This document shows, in pieces, positions 1-8,670 of a stretch of 64,000 nt of DNA (position 1 is its first letter; each line of letters opens with the position of its first letter). This DNA is from an uncultured Verrucomicrobiota bacterium. GTDB lineage: Bacteria; Verrucomicrobiota; Verrucomicrobiia; Verrucomicrobiales; Verrucomicrobiaceae. The stretch lies in NCBI GenBank assembly GCA_903838675.1, contig CAILZI010000068.1:1-64000 (forward strand), given 5' to 3'. A program made the position numbers and the translations under genes. The notes under the pieces were generated by a model that was not told the DNA's origin, searched no databases, and saw only the letters and a program-made list of their open reading frames with translations.

Positions 1-477
1 GGCGATCTCGGCGTAGGCGAGTCCGATCACATAATGCTTCCAAAGGAACTCAAAGCAATCCGGCTTGGCCTTGCGGAGCAATCCAACGGCATATTCCAGG
101 TCGTGTCGTTCCTGGGCCGGAATGCCGGAACTCGGCTGCGCCGATTCGATCATTTGCAAAAGGTCGTCCGGTGGCATGATCTCCAAGCGGTTGGACTCCT
201 CCTTTCGGAAGTAGTCGCTGGTTTTGTTGCGGGCGATGCGGTAGCACCACGCCCAAAACGCATTCTTGGTGTCGCCCTCGAACTTTTTGAGACTCGCGGC
301 AATGCCCTTGAGGGTTTCTTGAAGCACATCGTCTGCGGCATGATGGGGCACAGCGCTAAAAACAAAGAATCGCAGATCCGGTACAATCATCCGAAACAGT
401 GCATCAGCCAGGCTCAAGCGCTGGTCGAGTGCGCCTGTCAGGCGATAGGTGCGAACGAGTTTCATGAGATCATCCAT
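1..477 (-). CDS. ECF-family RNA polymerase sigma factor (C-terminus cut by window edge)
   Basis: Reading the minus strand from the ATG at 477 gives 159 codons with no stop before position 1, so the C-terminus lies outside. The sequence begins MDDLMKLVRTYRLTG. Region 2 is seen as DDVLQETLKGIAASLKKF followed by FWAWCYRIARNKTSDYFRKE, the usual core-binding and -10 recognition helices. A region-4 start is seen at the edge (CFEFLWKHYVIGLAYAEIA). Sigma factors of this type direct RNA polymerase to a small regulon and are usually held by an anti-sigma factor encoded downstream, which would be off-window here. A second ATG at 465 is possible. The gene is divergent from the helix-turn-helix gene at 591, with 113 nt between the starts. 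Family assignment is firm; the regulon is unknown. Confidence 0.85.
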   Translation of the reverse strand, partial: MDDLMKLVRTYRLTGALDQRLSLADALFRMIVPDLRFFVFSAVPHHAADDVLQETLKGIAASLKKFEGDTKNAFWAWCYRIARNKTSDYFRKEESNRLEIMPPDDLLQMIESAQPSSGIPAQERHDLEYAVGLLRKAKPDCFEFLWKHYVIGLAYAEIA

Positions 478-590
478 TGAGAGGCGGCATGATACGGGTG
501 GCCGCATGGTCGGCCAAAGATTTCTTTGCGGGAAAATGTTCGGATGCAGGGCCGCCCTTCGACTGAAAAGGCGAAAGGGAGAACTGCACC

Positions 591-956
591 ATGATTCCGA
601 CTGCCTCACCATCGCCTGCGCATGTGTCTCACAAGACGCAGGATAAGCAGTTGAGCGCTATCACACTCGAAGGGGTGTTGCAGAAGCGCCAGCTTGAGCA
701 GGCGCTCAATGCAAAGGAGTTTGCTGTGCTGGCCGGAATCTCCTATACCACCGCTCGCGACTGGTTTCGGATACCGGATTTTCCGGTGTTTCGTGGTGTG
801 GTGTTCTGGCAGGATTTTGCAGACTGGCGCATACGCCAGAATCGTTCGCGCTGTGAAAGCGTGATGCAAAAAAAGAGTGCGGGCGGCGAAGCCGCTGCAA
901 AGATTTTATCATCTGGTCTGCCTCCGCGTGCGGCGCGGTTGCTGATGGAAGCCTGA
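591..956 (+). CDS. Small helix-turn-helix DNA-binding protein, excisionase/MerR-like
   Basis: 121 residues. After a disordered, Thr/Gln-containing lead of about 35 residues, positions 40-80 read like a winged-helix excisionase or MerR-type fold: NAKEFAVLAGISYTTARDWF, then a short wing and FWQDFADWRIRQ. The C-terminal 40 residues look disordered. A purine-rich stretch, AAGGGAG at about 574, precedes the ATG by about 10 nt and supports this start. It probably binds DNA, but no target can be named. It stands alone between the ECF sigma gene and tRNA-Ser. It could be a chromosomal regulator or a relic of an integrated element. Confidence 0.7.
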   Translation: MIPTASPSPAHVSHKTQDKQLSAITLEGVLQKRQLEQALNAKEFAVLAGISYTTARDWFRIPDFPVFRGVVFWQDFADWRIRQNRSRCESVMQKKSAGGEAAAKILSSGLPPRAARLLMEA

Positions 957-1039
957 TGATTCCGGCGATTCAATGATACCCGTGGGGGGTATCCAAAGAG
1001 AAACGCGTATACCTGGGAGGGGTATTTTAAAGGCAGTGA

Positions 1040-1062
1040 AAAAGTGCGTTTACTGCACTTTT
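1040..1062 (-). terminator. Probable terminator of tRNA-Ser
   Basis: AAAAGTGC at 1040-1047 pairs perfectly with GCACTTTT at 1055-1062, an 8-bp stem with a 7-nt loop. Read on the minus strand it lies just beyond the tRNA 3' end and runs into TTTTT. The symmetric T-rich flanks mean it could also work for the plus-strand gene ending at 956. The right half overlaps a direct repeat of TTTACTGCAC at 1049-1058 and 1060-1069. Confidence 0.5.
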
Positions 1063-1094
1063 ACTGCACAGTCTCATAATCCCTTGATTATGAA

Positions 1095-1184
1095 TGGCGG
1101 ACAGGGAGGGATTCGAACCCTCGGTACCGATTAAGGTACACACGCTTTCCAGGCGTGCTCGTTAGACCACTCTGACACCTGTCC
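1095..1184 (-). tRNA. tRNA-Ser (anticodon GGA), CCA encoded
   Basis: On the minus strand the acceptor stem GGACAGG pairs with CCTGTCC, followed by discriminator G and an encoded CCA (complement of 1095-1097). The anticodon stem CACGC/GCGTG encloses the loop CTGGAAA, giving anticodon GGA at 1148-1150, which reads UCC and UCU. The long variable arm and the T arm with GGTTCGAATCC are typical of serine tRNA. Length is 90 nt with CCA. Confidence 0.95.
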
Positions 1185-1269
1185 AAATTCTTGCTCCGGC
1201 AAAAGGAGAGCTTGGATAGTGGCGCAGTCGGAGAGACAGGCAAGCGATTTTGCCCGCTGATTTTTGTTC

Positions 1270-1593
1270 TCAGTTGACCGGCTGCTCCGACTTCTTCCAG
1301 GCATGCACGACGTACGTAGAGGCAGAAGTGCCGAGAGCGGCAACAGCCTGCTCTTTTGTCAGGGAGGGGGAAGTGGAGGTGACGGTGACTTTTTGGGTGC
1401 CGGGTTTGTCTCCAGGAGCAATCTGCACCTTGGAGACGCCCTCGAGCTTGGTGAAGGAGGCAGTGACGTGATCTTTGCAGCCGGCGCAGACCATGCCGGT
1501 CATTTCGGCGATGTAGTTGACGGGGGCGTCTCCCGCCATGGCAGGTGTGGCAAAGAGGGAGAGGACGGCGAAAAAGAAGGCAGTGCGTGTCAT
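1270..1593 (-). CDS. Secreted heavy-metal-associated (HMA) domain protein
   Basis: 107 residues from the ATG at 1593. This start is chosen because it gives a clean signal peptide (MTRTAFFFAVLSLFATPAMA) and upstream in-frame codons do not. The mature part holds one ferredoxin-like HMA fold with the metal-binding GMVCAGC motif, that is Cys-x2-Cys, around residues 34-39, followed by a helix-strand pattern ending in YVVHAWKK. Such proteins bind Cu(I) or other soft metals through the two cysteines; with a signal peptide it would act in the periplasm. No copper ATPase or sensor lies nearby, so the metal and partner are unknown. Confidence 0.8.
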   Translation of the reverse strand: MTRTAFFFAVLSLFATPAMAGDAPVNYIAEMTGMVCAGCKDHVTASFTKLEGVSKVQIAPGDKPGTQKVTVTSTSPSLTKEQAVAALGTSASTYVVHAWKKSEQPVN

Positions 1594-1742
1594 AAACGGA
1601 GGGGGTGGAAACAGATATACGATGACTTTGTGCAGCCAAGTCCAAGTTTGTGCGGGGATGAAACGTTGAGTGGAAAGATTTTCGCGGATAAAGATTTTTC
1701 GTGCTCCCATTCGCGTTATGCCGTGTTTTACTGAATCCAACC

Positions 1743-2804
1743 ATGAAATTGACTCAACTCCTGCCTCTGCTGGCCGTGGCGCTGGCATCTACTGCAAGTG
1801 CGCAAACTCCAGGCGCTCTTGGCGCTGAACCTGAGAAACCCGAGCTTAAGGTGATTCTCACGCCGGCCCAAACCGAGCACATCCTCAAAGAACTGGAGAA
1901 GGTGGAGGCGCAGATTGGCAAGGGCAGAGGCTCTGTCTTCAGTGCGGCGATGGCGAAGTTTCGTGAAGGCATGGCGAGCCCGTCGGCTGCCTTGGCGCTG
2001 TATCTGGACTGCTACAAGCTGGAGCACTTTGACCGCAAGAATCTGAAGAACGCAGATTTCCTGGACTGGCGCAATAAAAACGAGGCGCACCTGAAGGATG
2101 AGGACTTCAAGAAAGCGCTGTGGTTGCAACTGGAGTATCTCGTGCTGACGATTCAGGCACAGGAGATCGAAGAGCCTAAAAAAATGGCTCCGATCGTGGC
2201 ATCATTGCAGGCATTTTTGGGGAAGGCGGTTACCGCCATTCAAGGCACCACCGCTCACTCCGCCTCGGGTGCGGTGACGGACAAGGATTCCAAAGGTGGG
2301 CGCAGAGGCGGTGGTGGCAATGTGCCAGCAGGAGACATTTTGGGAACCCTGAAGCAGTCCGTGGCGGATTCTGTTTTTGCGAAGGCTTACTCGCTGGAAG
2401 ATTTCCTGAAACGTGAGGAATGGGAGTACCAACCGTTGAACGTCAAGGGTATTTATTCCAACATCATTTTCCCTTACTACCTGGCGGAAAAACCGACAGA
2501 TCTGCCTGCGCAATGGGATTCCCGCATCAATGCCGAGGTGGCCATGCGCAGGGCGCTCATGAGCGAGACTGAATTTACTGACTACAACAAGGATGCCGGG
2601 CCGCGTATGTTGTGGGAAAAGGACAACTATCTGGTGGAGAATAATGTGGCTGCGGTCAATGCGCTGGCAGACATGCTGAAGGTGATCCAGACCTATCCGA
2701 GCCATCCAGATGCCATTTCCTGGTTAAAGGACTTCCGCGAGCTGGTCAAAAATGTCTCTGAGCCCACGGCAGAAGCGGCGGGGAAACCCGCTGGCGTGCA
2801 ATAG
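1743..2804 (+). CDS. Secreted protein of unknown function
   Basis: 353 residues from the ATG at 1743, which starts a signal peptide (MKLTQLLPLLAVALASTASA). Longer in-frame starts upstream give no signal sequence. The mature protein is mostly helical by composition (many Lys, Glu, Leu), with a flexible Gly/Arg-rich linker (KGGRRGGGGNVPAG) near residue 190 dividing it in two. No cysteines, catalytic motif or known domain were recognised. It is divergent from the HMA protein gene (start 1593) and 14 nt upstream of the diacylglycerol kinase gene, so it probably shares a transcript with the latter. Probably periplasmic. Confidence 0.75.
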   Translation: MKLTQLLPLLAVALASTASAQTPGALGAEPEKPELKVILTPAQTEHILKELEKVEAQIGKGRGSVFSAAMAKFREGMASPSAALALYLDCYKLEHFDRKNLKNADFLDWRNKNEAHLKDEDFKKALWLQLEYLVLTIQAQEIEEPKKMAPIVASLQAFLGKAVTAIQGTTAHSASGAVTDKDSKGGRRGGGGNVPAGDILGTLKQSVADSVFAKAYSLEDFLKREEWEYQPLNVKGIYSNIIFPYYLAEKPTDLPAQWDSRINAEVAMRRALMSETEFTDYNKDAGPRMLWEKDNYLVENNVAAVNALADMLKVIQTYPSHPDAISWLKDFRELVKNVSEPTAEAAGKPAGVQ

Positions 2805-2818
2805 CCGGATCACAACAA

Positions 2819-3187
2819 ATGACGCGCTGGCTTGCCTCGGTGCTCCACAGCTTTGGGCCTGCGCTGGCGGGCCTGGCCTGGGCGCTGAAAACGCAGCGTA
2901 ATCTTCAGGTGCATGCACTTGCCACGATGCTGGCAGGGGGCTTCGGCGTCTGGCTGCAACTGGCGGACTGGGAGTGGTGCGTGGTGTTGCTGGCCGTGGG
3001 GCTGGTCTGGGCGGCAGAACTGCTGAACACAGCGCTCGAAGTGCTGGCGGATCGCGTGAGCAAGGAGCGTGAAGAACCCATCCGCCGGGTGAAGGATGCT
3101 GCAGCGGCGGCGGTGCTGGTGGCCGCGCTTGCTGCACTGGGAGTGGGTTTGGTGGTTTTTTTGCCAAAACTCTGGCGCTTGCTTTGA
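2819..3187 (+). CDS. dgkA: Diacylglycerol/undecaprenol kinase (DgkA family)
   Basis: 122 residues, the usual length for this small integral-membrane kinase. Three membrane segments are visible (about 33-52, 55-72 and 96-116). The family signature ELLNTALEVLADRVSKE includes the catalytic Glu and Asp, and VKDAAAAAVL matches the conserved third-helix segment. These enzymes phosphorylate diacylglycerol or undecaprenol at the inner membrane, feeding lipid or cell-wall carrier recycling; which substrate is used cannot be told from sequence alone. The gene lies 14 nt after the secreted unknown gene. Confidence 0.9.
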   Translation: MTRWLASVLHSFGPALAGLAWALKTQRNLQVHALATMLAGGFGVWLQLADWEWCVVLLAVGLVWAAELLNTALEVLADRVSKEREEPIRRVKDAAAAAVLVAALAALGVGLVVFLPKLWRLL

Positions 3188-3278
3188 GAATATTCCGCCG
3201 ACGCCTTGACGCAGCGAAGCACACTTCTATGATGCGGCGCGTTTACGCCCCCCCAAAACTTTTACCGAATTCATCCCG

Positions 3279-4187
3279 ATGGCCATTCTTGTTGAAACTG
3301 ACACCCGCATTCTTGTTCAAGGTATCACCGGAGATTTTGGTTCGCGCCATGCGAAGGCTTCCATCGACTACGGCACCCAGCTGGTGGCTGGCGTGACGCC
3401 GGGCAAAGGTGGTCAAATTTTCGAGCACAGTGGAAAAAAAGTGCCGGTGTTTGACACCGTTGCAGAAGCCGCCCGTGAAACCGGAGCAACCGTGAGTGTG
3501 ATCTTTGTGCCACCTCCATTCGCAGCGGATGCGATCCTCGAAGGCGTGGATGCCGGGCTGGATCTCGTGGTGGCAATCACCGAAGGCATTCCGGTCAATG
3601 ACATGATCAAGGTCAAGGCTGCCATGAAAGGCAGCAAGACACGCCTCATCGGGCCGAACTGCCCTGGTCTCGTCACCCCAGGCTTCGGCGACAAGTCGCA
3701 TGGCGGCTGCCGTATCGGCATCGCTCCAGGGTACATCCACAAGCGTGGCAACGTGGGAGTCGTCAGCCGTTCCGGCACGCTCACTTATGAAGCCGTCTGG
3801 CAGCTCACGACTCGTGGTTATGGCCAGAGCACCTGCGTCGGTATTGGTGGTGATCCGGTGAACGGCACCAACCATCTCGATGTACTCAAGATGTTCAACG
3901 ATGATCCTGAGACCGAAGCCATCATCATGATCGGCGAAATTGGTGGCAACGCCGAAGTCGAAGCGGGTCTCTGGGCCAAGGATAACTGCAAAAAGCCGAT
4001 CGCTGCCTTCATTGCCGGAGCCACTGCGCCTCCTGGACGCCGCATGGGCCACGCCGGTGCCATCATCGGTGGTGCGGACGATACAGCCGCTGCCAAGAAG
4101 AAGATTCTTGCCGAATGCGGCATCTCCGTCTCCGACTCACCTGCCGACATGGCCGCCACACTGCTGAAGTGCTGGGGCAAGGCGTGA
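3279..4187 (+). CDS. sucD: Succinyl-CoA synthetase alpha subunit
   Basis: 302 residues, close to the usual 290-300. The N-terminal CoA-binding Rossmann domain has [25 protein letters not shown] and the phospho-histidine loop [10 protein letters not shown] (His258) are present. It forms the alpha half of the enzyme that makes ATP or GTP from succinyl-CoA in the TCA cycle. The beta-subunit gene sucC, usually directly upstream, is not in the window, so the two subunits are encoded apart or the neighbour order is broken. A strong hairpin follows at 4212. Confidence 0.95.
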   Translation: MAILVETDTRILVQGITGDFGSRHAKASIDYGTQLVAGVTPGKGGQIFEHSGKKVPVFDTVAEAARETGATVSVIFVPPPFAADAILEGVDAGLDLVVAITEGIPVNDMIKVKAAMKGSKTRLIGPNCPGLVTPGFGDKSHGGCRIGIAPGYIHKRGNVGVVSRSGTLTYEAVWQLTTRGYGQSTCVGIGGDPVNGTNHLDVLKMFNDDPETEAIIMIGEIGGNAEVEAGLWAKDNCKKPIAAFIAGATAPPGRRMGHAGAIIGGADDTAAAKKKILAECGISVSDSPADMAATLLKCWGKA

Positions 4188-4211
4188 GTAGAGTTGACTG
4201 TGGCTTGCAAT

Positions 4212-4239
4212 CAGATCAGCGGTTTTCTCCGCTGATCTG
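4212..4239. terminator. Strong hairpin after sucD, possible terminator without U-tract
   Basis: CAGATCAGCGG at 4212-4222 pairs perfectly with CCGCTGATCTG at 4229-4239, an 11-bp stem with a 6-nt loop TTTTCT. It lies in the gap between the converging sucD and the minus-strand gene ending at 4289, where a bidirectional terminator is expected. Neither strand has a T-run after the stem, so intrinsic termination is only likely, not certain. Confidence 0.5.
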
Positions 4240-4288
4240 GAAATTACGGTTAATGATCTAAAACGATCGTGGCCTTAAGGAATCAGCC

Positions 4289-4669
4289 TCAGTTCCAGAA
4301 ATGGAACCACTGATTCAGCCATCCAACAACGGCGGCGATGGAGCCGAGGACTAGCATGCCTTCGGTGAACATGCGCAGGCGCTCGCTGCGGCGTGCGCGT
4401 TGTCTGGCAATGGGAACGCGACGATGACGTGGGGCGGGGGATGCAAGCTCCATGGGCGGCACCATGTTCACGTTTGCCAGGCGGCGCTGACGCTCGATGC
4501 GCGGAGCCGCAGTGATGAAGCATTCCAAGCGGTGAATCTCGCTGTTCAGTTCATCCGCACGCTTGGTCAGGTTGCGTGATTTGCGCTGGGGCGATGCCTC
4601 CTCCTGCAATGCCTGGACAGGCTTCGGGCGGCGTGAGCGGACTTTGCGATTGCCAGAAAACAGAGCCAT
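4289..4669 (-). CDS. Small tail-anchored membrane protein of unknown function
   Basis: 126 residues, very basic. The first 100 residues are rich in Arg, Lys and Gln with a short helical stretch (RADELNSEIHRLECFI). A single hydrophobic segment near the C-terminus (MLVLGSIAAVVGWLNQWF) would anchor it with the N-terminus in the cytoplasm. No known domain was recognised. It is last in a same-strand run with 15-34 nt gaps (8517 to 4289), so it is probably co-transcribed with the coiled-coil protein, the ABC permease and the beta-helix protein. Confidence 0.6.
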   Translation of the reverse strand: MALFSGNRKVRSRRPKPVQALQEEASPQRKSRNLTKRADELNSEIHRLECFITAAPRIERQRRLANVNMVPPMELASPAPRHRRVPIARQRARRSERLRMFTEGMLVLGSIAAVVGWLNQWFHFWN

Positions 4670-4697
4670 ATGGATGAGAGGTGACGGGTTTGCTAAA

Positions 4698-5384
4698 TCA
4701 GAACATCAGACGAATCAGGATGATGGCGACGATCACGGTTCCCATGAGCGGGAGGGTGAAGGCAAAGCCGCGGCGCAGCCAGGTCTTCAGGTCGTCAGCA
4801 TTGGAGTTGAAAGAGGGCAGCACGGATGAGTTGGCGTCATCCAGATTGCTCGGTCCTCCTGCGGAAACGCCTTCCTGTGGTCCCATGGTATGCAGACGGC
4901 GGATGCCTTTGGCATAGTCGCCTTCGGCATCCTCAATGGCAGCCAGAGCATTGTCGAGTTCTTCACTTACCTGGGAGCGGTGCCATTTTTCCGGCTGGAG
5001 CGATTTCAGAATGTCCTGATGGTGGCGGAATTCGTCGTGTACAGAAGCGAGATCCTCGACACGCTTCTGTGCGTCGTAAAGTTCACGTTCGACCAGGCTG
5101 GCAGACCGACCGATTTTTTCGACGAGATCACGCTTTCCGGCGACGAACCGCTCCTGCTTGACGCGAAGGGCTTCGAGATGCTGCTTCTGACGTTCGATTT
5201 CCTCCTGCTGCCGGCGGAGTTCAAGCAATTGCTCCTGAGCGGCCTTCACTTTGGAATCGACATTCTCCAACGAGGTCGCAACGGCGTGGCCATCCATGAA
5301 TTCGGGAGCATCTTCAAAAACGAGCAGATTATCCTCATTGTGGCCGTTTGCAGTGGCGAGGGCGGGTGCTTTGCGGGTGATCAT
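4698..5384 (-). CDS. Coiled-coil protein with C-terminal membrane anchor
   Basis: 228 residues. Residues about 40-165 form a long charged heptad-like coil (VKAAQEQLLELRRQQEEIER and following). A short Ser/Asn-rich linker follows, and the last 25 residues are hydrophobic (FTLPLMGTVIVAIILIRLMF), giving a tail-anchor. The layout resembles its neighbour at 4289, which also ends in a membrane segment. The function is not recognised; a structural or tethering role at the membrane is a guess. It lies 28 nt upstream of the 4289-4669 gene and 34 nt downstream of the ABC permease. Confidence 0.65.
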   Translation of the reverse strand: MITRKAPALATANGHNEDNLLVFEDAPEFMDGHAVATSLENVDSKVKAAQEQLLELRRQQEEIERQKQHLEALRVKQERFVAGKRDLVEKIGRSASLVERELYDAQKRVEDLASVHDEFRHHQDILKSLQPEKWHRSQVSEELDNALAAIEDAEGDYAKGIRRLHTMGPQEGVSAGGPSNLDDANSSVLPSFNSNADDLKTWLRRGFAFTLPLMGTVIVAIILIRLMF

Positions 5385-5418
5385 GGGAGTACTGGAAATT
5401 ATTTCCAGTATCCAAATA

Positions 5419-7140
5419 CTACAGATGTCTTAAGTATTCCAGATTTTTCGTCTGCCGTTTGGCAAAAAAATATGGAATGCCTCCAAAAGCCACGGTTAGC
5501 AGAGCCAGTCCACCTAAGGTCGCCAACTCGATTTTTCCATTATAGCCCACGAATGCCACGGCATCCTGCCTGAGATTCTGCCAGGAGGGGATCAGCAGCA
5601 GAACCATGCCGCCGACGATGTAAACGAAACTGGCAATCAAACAGACCGTGCCGCCAAACCCCGAGACAATGCGCGCGGGATTCGACTCCCGGAAGTTCGG
5701 AACCAGAGCGCCGAGAGACAGTGCCAGTGAAGTCAGGCCGTAGCTTAGCATCAGGATCGAAGCGCTGAAATACAAAATGCGATGCCCCGGCAGCCCCAGA
5801 GACAATCCTGAAACTACGACGAGTGTCAGCATGACAATCGACAGGACACTGGCGCTGAGGCGTAATTTCAAGGCCAGCACACGGTGTAATGGCAGAGGGG
5901 AGAGCCCTAAAATCCACAGGCGCTGTCCCTCCAGACTGAACTGCGGATAGATGAATCGTGTGGTCAGCGTGGAAAGCGCGAGGCAGCAGACCAGCAGGTT
6001 CAAATGACTCACAACGGTGATCCAAAATGGACTCTGCAGATCGTAGCCGAGCTTGCGCAGGTTCATTGAATAAATCAGCAGCAGGCCAAAGATGATGGCC
6101 GACTGCCCCCATTGCACGGGCTCGCGCAGAAACGTGCGAACCTCTTTGACGAGGAGCGCAAAGGAGGCGCGATCAAGCGCCAGAATGCGACGCAGCCATT
6201 GGCTGCGGTGTCCAGGTTTGGTGCGAGACGTGGTTTTTTTCACCTTTTTGCCGGCTCCTGGTGCAGCACTCATGATGCGGTTCCAGGCGGGATAATAATA
6301 GGCGCTCGCTATGCGCGTGGTAATCATGATGCTCATCACCGCGTTGGCCAGGAGCACGAGGTTGAAGAAGACGGTGCGCTCAAAAGTGCCGCGACCGGCA
6401 GCCTGAATCGTTTCCGCGACCCATGAACTAGGCAGCAGCGGATGCATGCAGATTTCTGTGTGCCGCAGGATCTGGTTCAGACTCGCGCTAAGATCTCCGG
6501 AGTTCAAAGTCTCGACACTGGAATGCCAGATGGGCAGTGTTTGGATCAGAAGCAGCGCCAGGACTGCGAGCAGGGGTTTCCACATCCATCGTTTGGCCCA
6601 GAGCACCAGGGCGATGAGCAACCAGGTAGAAACATTCGCCGCGATCATCACCAGAGCCAGCAAGGCGGGCAGTACCACGAGCATGAATTTCGCGTCGGCC
6701 TTGTAGGTCTGGGCCAGGGCAATGAGTATGGGGGTGCTGAGCAGCAGCAGTCCCCAGCTGGCCAGCAGCATGCCTTCCAGAGTCTTCCACAGCACCAGGC
6801 TGCGCGGTGGCAGGGGAAGCGCGATCTGCCATTCCATGTCCTTCCGCCGGAACAGGCTCATGCCGGTGATGGTGGCATTGGAAATGACCAGCATCACGAA
6901 GAAGAAAAAGAAGAGGAGAAACACCAGCCGCTCCGTGAGCAGCGGGCCGATGAGGGGCAGCTTCATCATGAAATCCAGCCCGCGCCCCACCAGCAGATAG
7001 GCCGCGAGGCTGTACAGACCGAGGAACGCACCAACAGTCACGCTGAGCAGGCGGTTTTCACGCAGGCCAAAGCGCAGCTTGTGCCGCAGCATACGACCAT
7101 GAGTGCGGGCCAGCAGCCAGGTGGCGGATGCTGTGGTCAT
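5419..7140 (-). CDS. ABC-2-type transporter permease (ABC_tran_2-like)
   Basis: 573 residues with about twelve hydrophobic segments split in two halves around a basic loop (GAGKKVKKTTSRTKPGHR, near residue 290). The first half has LFRRKDMEWQIALPLPPRSL and the second LEGQRLWILGLSPLPLHRVL, the paired cytoplasmic elbow motifs seen in the large ABC_tran_2 exporter permease family. Such proteins are membrane halves of ABC exporters and need a separate ATPase, which is not in this window. Substrate unknown. It follows the beta-helix gene by 15 nt, so the two are probably one transcript. Confidence 0.75.
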   Translation of the reverse strand: MTTASATWLLARTHGRMLRHKLRFGLRENRLLSVTVGAFLGLYSLAAYLLVGRGLDFMMKLPLIGPLLTERLVFLLFFFFFVMLVISNATITGMSLFRRKDMEWQIALPLPPRSLVLWKTLEGMLLASWGLLLLSTPILIALAQTYKADAKFMLVVLPALLALVMIAANVSTWLLIALVLWAKRWMWKPLLAVLALLLIQTLPIWHSSVETLNSGDLSASLNQILRHTEICMHPLLPSSWVAETIQAAGRGTFERTVFFNLVLLANAVMSIMITTRIASAYYYPAWNRIMSAAPGAGKKVKKTTSRTKPGHRSQWLRRILALDRASFALLVKEVRTFLREPVQWGQSAIIFGLLLIYSMNLRKLGYDLQSPFWITVVSHLNLLVCCLALSTLTTRFIYPQFSLEGQRLWILGLSPLPLHRVLALKLRLSASVLSIVMLTLVVVSGLSLGLPGHRILYFSASILMLSYGLTSLALSLGALVPNFRESNPARIVSGFGGTVCLIASFVYIVGGMVLLLIPSWQNLRQDAVAFVGYNGKIELATLGGLALLTVAFGGIPYFFAKRQTKNLEYLRHL

Positions 7141-7155
7141 GGTTCAATATCCAGG

Positions 7156-8517
7156 TTATTTGTTTCCGAGCACATTCAACTCAATCACATTTGCCTTGCC
7201 GCCGATCACGCTGAGCGAAGGCTCTTTGCTCCGCTTCTCTTTGTCACGGTCATCGCGAATGATGTTGCCAACGACCATGCTGTTCGTCACCTGCTCAAGA
7301 CGGAGGCCGATGCCATCGGAATCCAGAACGCTGTTGTGGCAGATCTGCAGCCGGTTGCAGGACTCGATGTCCACCGCGGCGCGCTGTTTCCACACACCGC
7401 TGATGACGTTGTTGGTCAGCACACTGTCATCGCAGCGCAGCAAGACGACGCCGTTTTTCTCGGCGTTGTCGTTGCCATTCACAAGGTAGCGTGGATTGCG
7501 GTCAAAGTTGTTTCCGTTAACCACGACGTTGCTGCTGTCTGACACGACCAGATCGTGCTGAAAGCCTTCCCAGAAGGTGTTGCCGGTGATCGTCACACCT
7601 CGTGAGTGCTGGACCTCCACATTCACCTGCACATCGCTGAACACATTGCCCGTGATGGTCACATTGCCTTCGCGGGTGTGCTCACGTCCGCCGCGGCGCA
7701 GCAGGGATGCATCCGTGCCGGAGCCGATGATGCGGATGTTGGCTGAATCTGGCGACTTGTGCGTGTGCTGCAGGGTGCAACCTGTGATCGCTACTTCGCC
7801 GATGGAGCCGCCGCGTGAGTCGAGCATCACGTTGGCACTGGGCGGGCCGTCTTTGGCGTGATTGCCCTCAATGTCGCAGGTGCCGATGTGCAGATTGCGC
7901 ACGTTGCCGCCCACGGAAACGACACCGCCGCCGCCGTTGTAGCTGATGTGACTGCCCACGATGTTTGACTGATGAAGGTTCACATTGTCGTAAAACACGC
8001 CGATGCCTGTGTTGTGGTAGAAATGACAGGCTGAGATCAGCACATTGCGGTTGCGGGTGGACAAATGTACGGCGTGCCGACATTCACGAATGACGACGCG
8101 GCTCAGGGTGATCTGCATCGTACCTGTGGCCTCGATACCATCCGCTTTATCATCCGCGCCCACGATTTCAATGCCGTCAACCATCGGCGTGCGCTGACTC
8201 TCCCACACCTCCGGCTTGAATGTATCCGGTGCCGCTGAACCCTCATGCGTACCGACGAAAAGCAGCGCCGGACCCTCACCTGCCATAATCAGACGTACCG
8301 TACCGTCTCCGGTCAGTGCCGCATAACCGGTCTTTGTGAGATCGATTTTCACGGTCTGAGTAAGAAGGTAGGTGCCCTTCGGCAGTTTCACACTGCCGAG
8401 GGTGTCGAACATGTGCTGAATGGCCGCCGTGTCGTCCGCCTTGCCATCGCCTACGGGTTCTTGCGCCAGAGCCATGCTTGCTGCGGTCAGCAGCAGAAGA
8501 AAAGATTTAGAGAACAT
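7156..8517 (-). CDS. Secreted right-handed beta-helix (pectate-lyase-like) protein
   Basis: 453 residues. A signal peptide (MFSKSFLLLLTAASMALA) is followed by GDGKADDTAAIQHMFD and LPKGTYLLTQTV, the entry motif of the pectate-lyase superfamily. From about residue 110 onward there are short repeats of the N-x-I-x-G/N-N type (VTITGNVFSDVQ, VTITGNTFWEG, VVNGNNFDRN), which form the turns of a right-handed beta-helix. Members cleave or bind polysaccharides, but no specific catalytic set could be assigned. It is first in the four-gene minus-strand run and divergent from the cytochrome c peroxidase gene. Confidence 0.85.
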   Translation of the reverse strand: MFSKSFLLLLTAASMALAQEPVGDGKADDTAAIQHMFDTLGSVKLPKGTYLLTQTVKIDLTKTGYAALTGDGTVRLIMAGEGPALLFVGTHEGSAAPDTFKPEVWESQRTPMVDGIEIVGADDKADGIEATGTMQITLSRVVIRECRHAVHLSTRNRNVLISACHFYHNTGIGVFYDNVNLHQSNIVGSHISYNGGGGVVSVGGNVRNLHIGTCDIEGNHAKDGPPSANVMLDSRGGSIGEVAITGCTLQHTHKSPDSANIRIIGSGTDASLLRRGGREHTREGNVTITGNVFSDVQVNVEVQHSRGVTITGNTFWEGFQHDLVVSDSSNVVVNGNNFDRNPRYLVNGNDNAEKNGVVLLRCDDSVLTNNVISGVWKQRAAVDIESCNRLQICHNSVLDSDGIGLRLEQVTNSMVVGNIIRDDRDKEKRSKEPSLSVIGGKANVIELNVLGNK

Positions 8518-8670
8518 TTGATGAGCCTAGCTGCGTGCCGGGGTTTTCGTCAATTTGAAGCTGGGGGTGGTGTTGAGAAATCGTCTCAGACCATGTGACT
8601 GTGCAATCGCTTGAAACCCGCGCCTTCCACGCCACGTATCGAACTCGCTGGTTCCAATCCCAACACTCTC

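Noticed and set aside
3243..4052. 269-residue minus-strand frame over sucD
   Set aside because: Reverse-strand shadow of a highly conserved gene.
6442..7542. 366-residue plus-strand frame across the ABC permease and beta-helix genes
   Set aside because: It is antisense to two genes with clear protein families; its composition (Gln/His/Arg-rich) is the usual shadow of a GC-rich reverse strand.
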